Shown here one piece after another: positions 25,669 through 34,842 of a stretch of DNA of 64,000 nucleotides (position 1 is the first letter of the stretch; the number at the start of each line of letters is the position of its first letter). The translations under genes were made by a program, and so were the position numbers. Below the pieces are notes generated by a model. The model worked only from the letters and a program-made list of their open reading frames with translations. It ran no database searches and had not been told where the DNA came from. Origin of the DNA: Dactylosporangium sucinum (GTDB lineage Bacteria > Actinomycetota > Actinomycetes > Mycobacteriales > Micromonosporaceae); NCBI RefSeq assembly GCF_014647515.1, contig NZ_BMPI01000017.1, forward strand, positions 1 to 64,000. The letters run 5' to 3'.

Positions 25669-26958
25669 ATGTCGGTCTCTGGAGACGAGCAGGAACCGGA
25701 GCGGGACGCAGCCTCGTCCGCCCGGCGGGCCCGTCACCGTGTGCCGCCGACCGCCTCCGGTGCGGCGTCGGTCCCGGTGCTGCCGGAGCCGTTCAACCCG
25801 GCGAAGCCGACCTTCCCGGCGATTCCCCGCCAGCAGCGCCGCGAGGGCCCGACCGCCATCGCGACGGCGTCGGTGCCGGCCGCGGATCCGGCGACGGTCG
25901 GGACGTTCGCGGGTGAGGTCCGCGCGGCGTCCGCCGTCGAGATCGACCAGCCGCAGCACCTCGAGTTCGTGGTCAGCCTGCCGGGCGTGGAGGAGCAGAC
26001 CGCCGTCGCGCCGGTGTCGGCCGCTCCCGTGTCGGCGTCGCCGGTCCTGCTCGAGCCGGCTCCACCGGCGGAGCCCGTCCCGGTGCCCGCGCCGCCGTTC
26101 GTGTCGGCGGACGACTCCCCGACGGTCGCCGACTACGTCCCGCCGGCCTTCGCCATCGTCACCGACGAGCCGCACGAGGAGGACGGCCCCGACTACCGGG
26201 GCAGCCGCCGCAAGCTGGCCCGTTGGCGCCGCATTCCGGTGGGTGCCGTGGCGGTGGCGGTCCTGATCCTGCTCGTCACCGGCGCCGTGGTCTTCCAGCT
26301 GGTCCGCGACGACGGCCCGAGCGACCCGCCGAGTGACCGTCTCCCGCAGAAGGTCCCCGGCGTGGGCGCCCTCCCGGGCGGCCCGGCCGGCGACCCGTCC
26401 GAGTCCCCGACGTCGTCGGCGACCGAGACGACGACCGGTTCCCCGGCGGCCAGCCCGTCGGCCACCCGCTCGCCGGGCGGCGCGGCCTCGCCGCTGCCGT
26501 CCGCCTCGACCGGCGCCTCCCCCTCCCCGTCCCCGCGCGTGAGCACGACGACCTCGCCGCCGCCCCCGCCGCCCTCGACGACGGGCCGGCTGGTCGGCGT
26601 GGGCTCGAACAAATGCGTCGAGTACCGGTCCGGCGACAACCGCCGCGTGGTGCTGGACACCTGCGACGGCCGCAGCAACCAGCACTGGGAGGTCCGGCCG
26701 GACGGCACGGTCCGCGCCGACGGCCTCTGCCTGGACGTCCAGAACGCGGGCACGGCCAACCGCACGCTCGTCCAGGTGTACGGCTGCAACGGCACCCCGG
26801 CCCAGAAGTGGGTCATCCGTGCCGACAAGACCTGGCTGAACCCCAACTCGGGCCGCTGCCTGGACGCCGAGAACGGCGGCACCGGCGCCGGCACCCGCCT
26901 GATCATCTGGGACTGCTCGGGCGCCCCCAACCAACGCTGGAACCTGATCGCCTTCTGA
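25669..26958 (+). CDS. Membrane-anchored protein with extracellular ricin-type lectin domain
   Basis: 429 residues. A cytoplasmic Pro/Ala-rich region of about 185 residues ends in SRRKLARWRR, followed by one transmembrane helix (VGAVAVAVLILLVTGAVVFQLV) near residues 188-210. A Ser/Thr/Pro-rich wall-spanning linker follows to about residue 300. The C-terminal 130 residues form a beta-trefoil with three QxW-type repeats (SNQHWEV, AQKWVI, NQRWNL) and paired cysteines (KCVEYR, DTCDG, LCLDV, GCNG). Such domains bind sugars on the outer face. The cytoplasmic part has no known domain. It is divergent from the Hsp90-like gene. A GGGGGTAGGGCGGGAA stretch precedes the ATG. Confidence 0.82.
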   Translation: MSVSGDEQEPERDAASSARRARHRVPPTASGAASVPVLPEPFNPAKPTFPAIPRQQRREGPTAIATASVPAADPATVGTFAGEVRAASAVEIDQPQHLEFVVSLPGVEEQTAVAPVSAAPVSASPVLLEPAPPAEPVPVPAPPFVSADDSPTVADYVPPAFAIVTDEPHEEDGPDYRGSRRKLARWRRIPVGAVAVAVLILLVTGAVVFQLVRDDGPSDPPSDRLPQKVPGVGALPGGPAGDPSESPTSSATETTTGSPAASPSATRSPGGAASPLPSASTGASPSPSPRVSTTTSPPPPPPSTTGRLVGVGSNKCVEYRSGDNRRVVLDTCDGRSNQHWEVRPDGTVRADGLCLDVQNAGTANRTLVQVYGCNGTPAQKWVIRADKTWLNPNSGRCLDAENGGTGAGTRLIIWDCSGAPNQRWNLIAF

Positions 26959-27268
26959 GCCCGGCCGGCGCCGCGACAACGACGCCCGCGTGATCCATGA
27001 TCGTGCGCCGCGAGCGCGACGTTTCCCCTAACTGGGACATATCTTCCACCTGAGCGAAGAACCGGGCAGTCGGACACGGTAGGGCCTTCCGTGGGCGAAG
27101 CTGGGGCGTTAGTTTGTTAGGCAACACAACGAACCACCCTGCGGCTCGGACGCTCCTCGGCGGGAGGGTCCAAGCCGGGCACCACGAGACACAACTGAAA
27201 ATGCTCAGCGGTATCGGCGACCGTCTGCGCGAAGCGACCTCGTGTCTTCACCCCGCACAAGGAGCTCC
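26959..27268. promoter_or_regulatory. Intergenic region upstream of the ThuA protein gene
   Basis: 310 bases without a gene. GTTAG occurs at 27108-27112 and again at 27116-27120, followed by CAACACAAC, an arrangement that could be a promoter-proximal operator for this secreted-protein gene. A further CTAAC lies near 27028. No -35/-10 pair is clear. Confidence 0.35.
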
Positions 27269-30200
27269 GTGTTCAAGGTCCGAAGGCGCGCGTCCCGCGC
27301 CTTGCTCAGCAGTGCCGTCCTCCTGCTCGCAGCGGGAGCGGCGGTCGCGCTGCCCGCCTCAGCTCAGGCAGCGCCAGCCCAAGCCCCCGCCGCGCCCGGC
27401 ATTCCGCAGGTGCAGGTCGCGGCCGATCCGTTCGACGCCCTGGTCTTCTCCAAGACCGCCGGGTTCCGCCACGATTCCATCCCGGCCGGTATCACCGCCA
27501 TCCAGCAACTCGGCGCGGCCAACAACTTCACCGTCGACACCACCGAGGACGCGGCGGTCTTCACCGACGCGAACCTCGCCAAGTATGAGGTCGTCATCTT
27601 CCTCTCGACGACCGGCGACGTGCTCAACGCCGACCAGCAGGCGGCCTTCGAGCGGTACATCCGCGCGGGTGGCGGCTACGCGGGCGTCCACGCGGCGTCG
27701 GACACCGAGTACGACTGGGCGTGGTACGGCGAGCTCGTGGGCGCGTACTTCACCAGCCACCCCGAGCAGCAGCAGGCCACCATCAAGGTCGAGGACCCGG
27801 CCCACCCGTCGACGAAGGACCTTCCGCAGAAGTGGAGCCGGTTCGACGAGTGGTACAACTTCCGCGCCAACCCGCGCGGGAAGGTCCACGTGCTGGCCAG
27901 TCTCGACGAGACCAGCTACACACCGGGCACCGGCGCGATGGGCGCCGACCACCCCTTCTCCTGGTGCCGTGACTACGACGGCGGCCGGTCCTGGTACACG
28001 GGCGCCGGGCACACCCAGGCGTCCTACACCGACCCGCAGTTCCTGAGCCACCTCCTCGGCGGCATCCAGTCCGCGGCCGGCGTCGTCAAGTCCGACTGCA
28101 GCGCCACGCTGACCAGCAGCTTCGAGAAGGTGACGCTGGACAGCAACACCAACAACCCGATGGAGCTGGACATCGCTCCGGACGGGCGGGTGTTCTACAT
28201 CGAGCGCGACGGGCGCGTGCAGATCGTCAAGCCCGACACGCACACGACCGTCACGGCGGCCACGGTCCCGGTGTTCACCGGCAACGAGGACGGCCTGCTG
28301 GGCATCACGCTCGACCCGGGCTTCGCGCAGAACCACTGGGTGTACCTCTACTACGCACCCAACGGCGGCGGCCCGCGCAACGTGCTGAGCCGCTTCACGG
28401 CCGTCGGGGACACCCTCGACCTGGCCAGCGAGAAGCAGCTCCTGCAGGTCGACACGCAGCGCAACACGTGCTGCCACGCCGGCGGCACGATGACGTTCGA
28501 CAGCAACGGCAACCTGTACCTCGCGACGGGCGACAACACCAACCCGTTCGAGTCCAACGGGTACTCGCCGATCGACGAGCGGTCGGGTCGCCAGGACTAC
28601 GACGCCCAGCGCAGCTCGGCCAACACCAACGACCTGCGCGGCAAGGTGCTGCGGATCACGCCGCAGGACAACGGGACCTACACGATCCCGAACGGGAACC
28701 TGTTCCCCGTCGGTACCGCGAAGACCCGCCCCGAGATCTTCGCGATGGGCTTCCGCAACCCGTTCCGCATCGGCGTCGACCCGCTGACCAACACGCTCTA
28801 CGTCGGCGACTACGGCCCCGACGCGAGCACGGCCGACCCGAACCGCGGCCCCGGCAACACGGTGGAGTGGAACATCGTCCAGCCCGGCAACTACGGCTGG
28901 CCGTACTGCACCGGCAACAACGCGCCGTACCGGGACTTCACCTTCCCGTCCGGCCCGTCCGGCCCCGCGTTCGACTGCGCGGCGCCGGTGAACAACTCGC
29001 CGAACAACACCGGCCTGACCAACCTGCCGCCGGCCCAGCCGGCCACGGTGGACTACGACTACGACGGCAACCCGCGCTTCCCCGAGATCGGGGGCGGCGG
29101 GGCGCCGATGGGTGGTCCGGTGTACCGCTACGACGCGAACTCCACCTCGGAGACGAAGTGGCCGGCGTACTACGACGGCAAGGCCATCTTCGGTGAGTGG
29201 AACCAGAACAAGCTGTACACGATGCAGGTCAGCCCGGACGGCAAGTCCCTTGTGGACATCAACCAGCTGCTCGCGGGGATGAGCACCATCCGGCCGATGG
29301 ACATGGAGTTCGGCCCGGACGGCGCGCTGTACCTCATCGAGTGGGGCACCGGCTTCGGCGGCAACAACGACGACTCCGGCGTGTACCGCATCGACTACAT
29401 CGCGGGCGACCGCGCCCCGATCGCGCAGGCGAGCGCCCAGCCGACCAGCGGCCCGGCCCCGCTGGCGGTGCAGTTCTCCAGCCAGGGCTCCCGCGACCCG
29501 GACGGGCAGGCCATCACCTACGCGTGGACGTTCGGTGACGGTGGTACCTCCACCTCGCCCAACCCGACGCACACCTACACGACGAACGGCAACTTCACCG
29601 CGCAGCTCACCGTGACGGACACGGAGGGCCGCAGCGGGACGGCGAACGTGCTGGTCACCGTGGGCAACACGGCGCCGACGGTCACCATCACGGTGCCGCC
29701 GAGCGGTGGCTTCTACGAGTGGGGCGACCAGATCAACTTCACGGTCACGGTCACCGACCCGGAGGACGGTCAGGTCGACTGCTCGCGCGTCCAGGTGCAG
29801 TACCTCCTGGGCCACGACGAGCACGCCCACCCGCTCAACCAGCTGACCGGCTGCAGCGGCTCGATCCAGACGTCGCTGGCCAGCGGCCACGGTGCCGAGG
29901 CGAACGTGTTCGCGGTCATCGAGGCGGCCTACGTGGACAACGGCGGTGCCGGTGGCGCCGCGCCGCTCACGGGGCGCTCGCTGATCCAGCTCCAGCCGAA
30001 GCGCAAGCAGGCCGAGTACTTCTCGGCGACCGGCCGGGTGCCCGGCTCGACGTCCGGCGGTGACCCGGGCGTGCAGCGGGAGACCACGGGCGACTCGCAG
30101 GGCGGCTTCCAGAACATCGGGTTCGTCGAGGAGGGTGACTGGTTCTCGTTCAACCCGACGAACCTGACCGGCATCACCAGCCTGCGGATCCGGGCCGCGA

Positions 30201-33070
30201 CGAACAACGCCAGCGGCGGGACGATCCAGATCCGCACCGGCGCGCTCGACGGGCCGGTCGTCGGCTCGGTGGCGGTCCCCGGCACGGGTGGCTGGCAGCA
30301 GTACGTCAACCTCGACGTGCCGATCACCAGCAGTACCACATCTGGGCCTCTGTTCTTCATCGCGACGGGCTCGGGCGCCGGATACAACATCAACTGGGTC
30401 GACTTCATCGGCCGCGGCGTGACCGACAACGCGCCGCCGGTGGTCACCGCCTCCGCGGCGGCGACGTCGGGCACGGCGCCGTTCGCGGTGTCGTTCACCG
30501 GCTCGGCGACCGACGCCGAGGGCGACAACCCGCTGACCTACGCGTGGGACTTCGGTGACGGGGGCACGGCGGCGACCGCCAACGCCACCCACACCTACAC
30601 GGCGCCGGGCAACTTCACGGCGACGCTGACGGTCACCGACGCGCGCGGCGCCAAGGGGTACGCCACCGTCAACGTGCGGGTCGAGGCGCCGAACACGTCC
30701 TGCTTCGGGGCACGGTCGGACGACTTCCTCGGGTCCACGTTGGACCGTACGAAGTGGACGGTCATCCGGGAGAACCAGACGTTCTCCGTCAGCGGCGGTT
30801 CGCTGCTGCTGCCGACCGCGGTCGGTGACCTCTACGGCGCCACCAACGGGGCGACGAACCTCGTCGTCCAGCCCGCGCCGGCCGGCGCCTGGCAGGCCAC
30901 CGCGAAGGTGACCCTGCCGACGACGGCGAACTACCAGCAGGCGGGCATCATCCTGTACGGCGACGACGACAACTACGCCAAGCTGGACCTGCTGCACTCG
31001 ACCACGCGGCGGGTGGAGTTCATCCGCGAGACGGCCGGCACCCCGCGCAACGAGGGCTCCGACTCGATCGCGGCCCAGGCCGGCGACACGTTCTACGTGC
31101 GGCTCAGCTCGGACGGCACGAACCTGACGGGGGCCTACTCGGCCGACGGCACGACGTTCGTCCCGGTCGGGCGCTCGGCCGCGCTGGCCGGCATCGCCAA
31201 CCCGCGAGTGGGGCTGTTCGCGCTGAACGGCAACACCACGGCGCCCGTCGTCAACGCGGCGTTCGACTGGTTCCAGCTCTCGCCCGACGAGCCGCCGGCC
31301 GGCATCCTGCCGAGCGACGAGTTCACCGGCCCGACGCTGGACCACTGCCGGTGGAACGCGATCGTGCGGGAGGACTCCACGAAGTACCGCATCGTGAACG
31401 GCGGTCTGCAGATCGACGTTCCCAGCGGGGACATCTACGGCACGGGCAACTCCGGGCCGTCGAACTTCATCCTGCAGAAGGCCCCGGCCGGTGACTGGAC
31501 CATCGAGACCAAGGTCGACGGCTCGCTGTTCAACGAGCAGTACCAGCAGGCCGGTCCGATCGTCTACCTGGACGACGACAACTACCTGAAGGTGGACTAC
31601 ATCGCCGACAACGCACCCGGCTCGACCCTGGTGCGGCGGATCGAGTTCCGCAGCGAGATCGGCGGCGTGGTGCAGGATCCGCAGCCGAGCGTGAGCAACC
31701 TGACCTCGGGCGTGTGGTACTTCCGCATCGCCAAGGTCGGTAACGCCTACACCGGCAGCTACTCCGCCGACGGCACGAACTGGACGGTGATCGCCACGCT
31801 GACGAACGCGGCGGTCGCGGCCAACGCGAAGGTCGGCCTCTACACCCTGGGGGCCGGGCAGCAGGCGTCCAAGCCGGCGACGTTCGACTACTTCCGCCTG
31901 ACCACGGCGGTGGTGGACAACGTGGCGCCGTCCGTGACGGCCGCGGTGAGCGGCACGGCGACGGGTGGCTTCTACACCGGCCCGGTCGAGGTCACGCTCA
32001 CGGCCACCGACAACGCGGGTGGCTCGGGCGTCGACAAGGTGGAGTACCAGCTCGACGCCGACAGCACCTGGACGGCCTACACCGCCCCGATCGCGGTCAG
32101 CGGTGACGGCACCCACCAGGTGCGGTTCCGGGCCTCCGACAAGGCCGGCAACGTCTCCATGCCGGGCACCCAGGAGGTGAAGATCGACGCCACGGCGCCG
32201 GTCACCACCGCCTCCTTCGCCCCGGCCTCGGACGCCGGCTGGCACCAGGGCGCCACGCCCGTGACCCTCGCGGCCACGGACGCCGGCTCCGGCGTGTCGA
32301 AGGTGGAGTGGTCGCTCGACGGCGGCCCCTGGACCGCGTACACCGCGCCGGTGAACGTGACCGGCAACGGCCAGCACGAGCTGCTCTACAAGTCGACCGA
32401 CGCGGCCGGCAACGTGGAGACGCTCAAGTCGGCGATCCTGAAGATCGACGGCACCGCGCCGACGGTCATCGTCGCCGGCCTGGCCGACGGGCAGCTGTAC
32501 GGCGACAGCCAGGACGTCCGGGTCACCTGGCAGGCGATCGACCCGGTCTCCGGCATCAAGTCGGTGACCGGCTCGCTCGACGGCGGGGCGTACCAGACCG
32601 GGACGCTCCAGGCGATGTACGAGCTCGACCTCGGCATGCACCAGCTCGTCGTGGTCGGCACCGACAACGCCGGCAACGCCACGACGAGCACGGTGACGTT
32701 CTTCGTCACCACCTCGTTCCGGGACATGCAGAACCTGCTGGACCGGTTCAAGGCGACCAGCCGGCTGACCAGCAAGGCGTACACCCAGCTCTCGGACCAG
32801 TTGTCGAAGGCCCGCAAGGCGGAGGCCAGCGGCAACGACAAGAAGGCCCTCAAGGAGCTGGCGGCGTTCCGCGACCTGCTGACCGCGAAGCTCGTGCCCG
32901 AGGCCGAGGTCCGCGACACGCTGATCCGTGACGCCGACGCCATGACGATCCGGCTCGGCGGCACGCCGCCGAACAACGCCGGGGTCAAGGCCAACGCCGG
33001 CAAGTCGCTGAAGGGCACCGGCCGGCTGGACGAGGACCCGAACCGGCTGAAGAAGAACGGCAAACTGTGA
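27269..33070 (+). CDS. Giant secreted ThuA / sugar-dehydrogenase / PKD / CBM multidomain protein
   Basis: 1,933 residues with a cleavable signal peptide (RRRASRALLSSAVLLLAAGA..., cleavage near ASAQAAP). Order: ThuA-like domain (about 50-265, FDALVFSKTAGFRH); PQQ/glucose-sorbosone dehydrogenase-type propeller (285-705, DGLLGITLDPGF, GFRNPFRIGVDP, GNYGWPYCTG); PKD domain (713-800); a CBM6/35-like module (913-1048, AEYFSATGR...WVDFIGRG); second PKD (1054-1140); two concanavalin-like modules (about 1149-1345 and 1349-1545, both DxF-G-TLD--W); two OmpL47/Ig-like repeats (1548-1730); and a coiled C-terminal region (1816 onward). Probably an extracellular carbohydrate-acting enzyme. GTG start with AAGGAG at 27259. 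Coupled to the next gene. Confidence 0.88.
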   Translation: MFKVRRRASRALLSSAVLLLAAGAAVALPASAQAAPAQAPAAPGIPQVQVAADPFDALVFSKTAGFRHDSIPAGITAIQQLGAANNFTVDTTEDAAVFTDANLAKYEVVIFLSTTGDVLNADQQAAFERYIRAGGGYAGVHAASDTEYDWAWYGELVGAYFTSHPEQQQATIKVEDPAHPSTKDLPQKWSRFDEWYNFRANPRGKVHVLASLDETSYTPGTGAMGADHPFSWCRDYDGGRSWYTGAGHTQASYTDPQFLSHLLGGIQSAAGVVKSDCSATLTSSFEKVTLDSNTNNPMELDIAPDGRVFYIERDGRVQIVKPDTHTTVTAATVPVFTGNEDGLLGITLDPGFAQNHWVYLYYAPNGGGPRNVLSRFTAVGDTLDLASEKQLLQVDTQRNTCCHAGGTMTFDSNGNLYLATGDNTNPFESNGYSPIDERSGRQDYDAQRSSANTNDLRGKVLRITPQDNGTYTIPNGNLFPVGTAKTRPEIFAMGFRNPFRIGVDPLTNTLYVGDYGPDASTADPNRGPGNTVEWNIVQPGNYGWPYCTGNNAPYRDFTFPSGPSGPAFDCAAPVNNSPNNTGLTNLPPAQPATVDYDYDGNPRFPEIGGGGAPMGGPVYRYDANSTSETKWPAYYDGKAIFGEWNQNKLYTMQVSPDGKSLVDINQLLAGMSTIRPMDMEFGPDGALYLIEWGTGFGGNNDDSGVYRIDYIAGDRAPIAQASAQPTSGPAPLAVQFSSQGSRDPDGQAITYAWTFGDGGTSTSPNPTHTYTTNGNFTAQLTVTDTEGRSGTANVLVTVGNTAPTVTITVPPSGGFYEWGDQINFTVTVTDPEDGQVDCSRVQVQYLLGHDEHAHPLNQLTGCSGSIQTSLASGHGAEANVFAVIEAAYVDNGGAGGAAPLTGRSLIQLQPKRKQAEYFSATGRVPGSTSGGDPGVQRETTGDSQGGFQNIGFVEEGDWFSFNPTNLTGITSLRIRAATNNASGGTIQIRTGALDGPVVGSVAVPGTGGWQQYVNLDVPITSSTTSGPLFFIATGSGAGYNINWVDFIGRGVTDNAPPVVTASAAATSGTAPFAVSFTGSATDAEGDNPLTYAWDFGDGGTAATANATHTYTAPGNFTATLTVTDARGAKGYATVNVRVEAPNTSCFGARSDDFLGSTLDRTKWTVIRENQTFSVSGGSLLLPTAVGDLYGATNGATNLVVQPAPAGAWQATAKVTLPTTANYQQAGIILYGDDDNYAKLDLLHSTTRRVEFIRETAGTPRNEGSDSIAAQAGDTFYVRLSSDGTNLTGAYSADGTTFVPVGRSAALAGIANPRVGLFALNGNTTAPVVNAAFDWFQLSPDEPPAGILPSDEFTGPTLDHCRWNAIVREDSTKYRIVNGGLQIDVPSGDIYGTGNSGPSNFILQKAPAGDWTIETKVDGSLFNEQYQQAGPIVYLDDDNYLKVDYIADNAPGSTLVRRIEFRSEIGGVVQDPQPSVSNLTSGVWYFRIAKVGNAYTGSYSADGTNWTVIATLTNAAVAANAKVGLYTLGAGQQASKPATFDYFRLTTAVVDNVAPSVTAAVSGTATGGFYTGPVEVTLTATDNAGGSGVDKVEYQLDADSTWTAYTAPIAVSGDGTHQVRFRASDKAGNVSMPGTQEVKIDATAPVTTASFAPASDAGWHQGATPVTLAATDAGSGVSKVEWSLDGGPWTAYTAPVNVTGNGQHELLYKSTDAAGNVETLKSAILKIDGTAPTVIVAGLADGQLYGDSQDVRVTWQAIDPVSGIKSVTGSLDGGAYQTGTLQAMYELDLGMHQLVVVGTDNAGNATTSTVTFFVTTSFRDMQNLLDRFKATSRLTSKAYTQLSDQLSKARKAEASGNDKKALKELAAFRDLLTAKLVPEAEVRDTLIRDADAMTIRLGGTPPNNAGVKANAGKSLKGTGRLDEDPNRLKKNGKL

Positions 33071-33570
33071 AGTTCATGTTGGCCGCCCTCTGTGGGCTGC
33101 TGATCCTCCTGACGCCGTCCGCGGCGTTCGGTGAAGTTCCCGGCGACCTCAAGATCGAGGTCGCCGGGGACGGCGCCACCGGGGTGACCGTCCGCGCCCT
33201 GCGCGCGGACGGCCGCCCGGTCGAGTACGACGTTCGCCTCGTCCTCACCGCGACCGGTGTGGGCGGGCGGACCGTCGGCCCGATCCAGCTCAACCCGGCG
33301 GGGGAGGGGCGGGGCTTCTACTCCTCCGGCCCGGTGCTCACGCCGGGCACCTGGACGGTGGTGGTGACCGCGCCGTCGCCGAGCACGGCCCGTGCGGAGT
33401 CGGTGGTGGAGGCGCGGACCGCGCAGACACCGCCGTCTCCCGCGGCCGTCGCGGCTCCGGCCCCGCAGCCCGCACCGTCCCGGTTGTGGGTGTGGGGGCT
33501 CGTGGCCGCGGCAGCGGCGGCGGCGTTCGCGGTGGCGGCGGTGGTCCGCCTCCGCCGCTCGTCGCCGTGA
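33067..33570 (+). CDS. Small secreted/membrane protein coupled to the ThuA protein
   Basis: 167 residues. Signal peptide MKFMLAALCGLLILLTPSAAFG, one Ig-like or FixH/YtkA-like beta domain of about 90 residues (KIEVAGDGATGVTVRALRADG), a Pro/Ala linker, and a C-terminal membrane helix (LVAAAAAAAFAVAAVVRLRR). The GTG at 33067 overlaps the stop codon of the ThuA gene (GTGA), so the two are translationally coupled. It may anchor or chaperone the giant protein at the membrane (inference). Its 3' half overlaps the convergent transporter gene by 253 bp. Confidence 0.72.
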   Translation: MKFMLAALCGLLILLTPSAAFGEVPGDLKIEVAGDGATGVTVRALRADGRPVEYDVRLVLTATGVGGRTVGPIQLNPAGEGRGFYSSGPVLTPGTWTVVVTAPSPSTARAESVVEARTAQTPPSPAAVAAPAPQPAPSRLWVWGLVAAAAAAAFAVAAVVRLRRSSP

Positions 33571-34442
33571 TCCTTCTCCGTCCTGGTCAGGGCGACCACG
33601 GCGGAGAGGAGCAGGAGGGCACCGAGCGCTGACCACGGGGTCAGCGGCTCATGCAGCACCAGCACGCCGAGGGCGACCGCGGCGAGCGGCTCGACGAGGG
33701 CGACCACCGACGCGGTGGTCGCCCTCACGACCGTCAGGCCGCTGAAGAACATCGCGTACGCCAGGGCGGTCGGCACGACACCGAGGAACACCAGCAGGCC
33801 GATCGTGCCGGCCAGCCCGTCCCGGGCCGGCAGCAGCCCCTCGGCGGCGGCCAGCGGCAGGAGCACCACCGCGCCGACCGCGAAGCCGCCGAGCGCCGAG
33901 TCGAACGCGTCGGCGTCGCTCGCCCGGTTGAGCAGCGTCACCGCCGCGTACCCGGCCGCCGACACCAGCGCGACCGCGATGCCGGCCAGCGGGTGCCGGC
34001 CGACGGCGCCGCTCTGGGTGACCAGGAGGACCAGGCCGACCAGCGAGACGCCCAGCGTCATGAGGCCGAACCGCTCGCCGAGGAACAGCCGGGCGCCGAT
34101 CGCGATCAGCACCGGGCCCGAGCCGAGCGTGACGACGGTGACGATCGCGACGCCGGCGAGGTCGATGGCGACGTAGTAGGCGGTCTGATACAGCGCCATG
34201 CCGAGCCCGTTGACGATCAGCCATCGGGGCTTTGCGTGGAATTTTCCCTTTTTGAGCAGCGGCCGGAGCGCGGCCAGCAGGGCGAGGCCGCCGAGGTACC
34301 GCCAGCAGGTCACGGCGATCGGGCCGAGCCCGCTGTGCCGGTAGAGGATCGCGGCGACGAACCCGCCGACGCCCCATGACGCCGCCGCGAACGCGATGAA
34401 GAAGAGGCCCCACCTGACCGGCAGGGCACGAGTCTGTGCCAT
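33318..34442 (-). CDS. EamA/DMT-family transporter (RhaT/YdcZ-like permease)
   Basis: 374 residues with ten predicted helices in two EamA repeats (WGLFFIAFAAASWGVGGFVA; the second repeat begins near HPLAGIAVALVSAAGYAAV). It ends the normal fold at about residue 290 (LLLLSAVVALTRTEKD). It then continues for about 80 low-complexity residues, antisense to the 3' half of the neighbouring membrane-protein gene, before the stop at 33318. That tail is unlike the family, so its translation as part of a functional domain is doubtful. Substrate unknown. The ATG at 34442 has GGGAG about 10 nt upstream, within a 14-nt palindrome. Confidence 0.82.
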   Translation of the reverse strand: MAQTRALPVRWGLFFIAFAAASWGVGGFVAAILYRHSGLGPIAVTCWRYLGGLALLAALRPLLKKGKFHAKPRWLIVNGLGMALYQTAYYVAIDLAGVAIVTVVTLGSGPVLIAIGARLFLGERFGLMTLGVSLVGLVLLVTQSGAVGRHPLAGIAVALVSAAGYAAVTLLNRASDADAFDSALGGFAVGAVVLLPLAAAEGLLPARDGLAGTIGLLVFLGVVPTALAYAMFFSGLTVVRATTASVVALVEPLAAVALGVLVLHEPLTPWSALGALLLLSAVVALTRTEKDHGDERRRRTTAATANAAAAAAATSPHTHNRDGAGCGAGAATAAGDGGVCAVRASTTDSARAVLGDGAVTTTVQVPGVSTGPEE

Positions 34443-34449
34443 GTGAACG

Positions 34450-34463
34450 GATCTCCCGAGATC
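34450..34463 (-). promoter_or_regulatory. 14-nt palindrome covering the transporter ribosome-binding site
   Basis: GATCTC-CC-GAGATC is a perfect palindrome that includes the GGGAG used by the EamA gene. It may be an operator or an RNA hairpin that masks the ribosome-binding site. Confidence 0.35.
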
Positions 34464-34842
34464 GGTCGTGTCGAAGGACGCGAGGAACGCGGGCAGCCGT
34501 CACCGCCCCGACGGGATCGTCAGGGTGTCAGGTTCGAGGGCGTCGCCTGCCCGCTAGCGAACGGGTGGCGACAGCACGACACGAAGGCACATGGCGCGCA
34601 CGATAGCGATCGCTCGGCGGAGGTACATCCGAATATCGAGGTGCTGATCACGATGTGGTGACAAGTCTCCGACATCGCAGTGCGGCAACGTTTCGGGCGC
34701 ACGTCGCTGACCTGCGGTTTCTTGGCCGCCGATCGCGCTGGGTGCCCAAGCTTTCATGGGATTGTCACTCTTCTATGGGATGCCGGGGGTGGCCGGTGGC
34801 CACTACGCTGTAGCTCCACAGCACAGCCGGAGGTGTCGCGCC
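34464..34842. other. Divergent intergenic region
   Basis: 379 bases with no convincing gene. TACGCT at 34804-34809 is a plausible -10 box for the next gene, giving a leader of roughly 27 nt. A frame at 34443-34661 has no family resemblance and no ribosome-binding site. Confidence 0.4.

Noticed and set aside
27359..32641. A 1,760-codon open frame on the minus strand
   Set aside because: It is antisense to the ThuA protein gene, has no ribosome-binding site and no recognisable domain. Its composition (Val/Arg/Asp/Leu-rich) is the usual mirror of a GC-rich gene.
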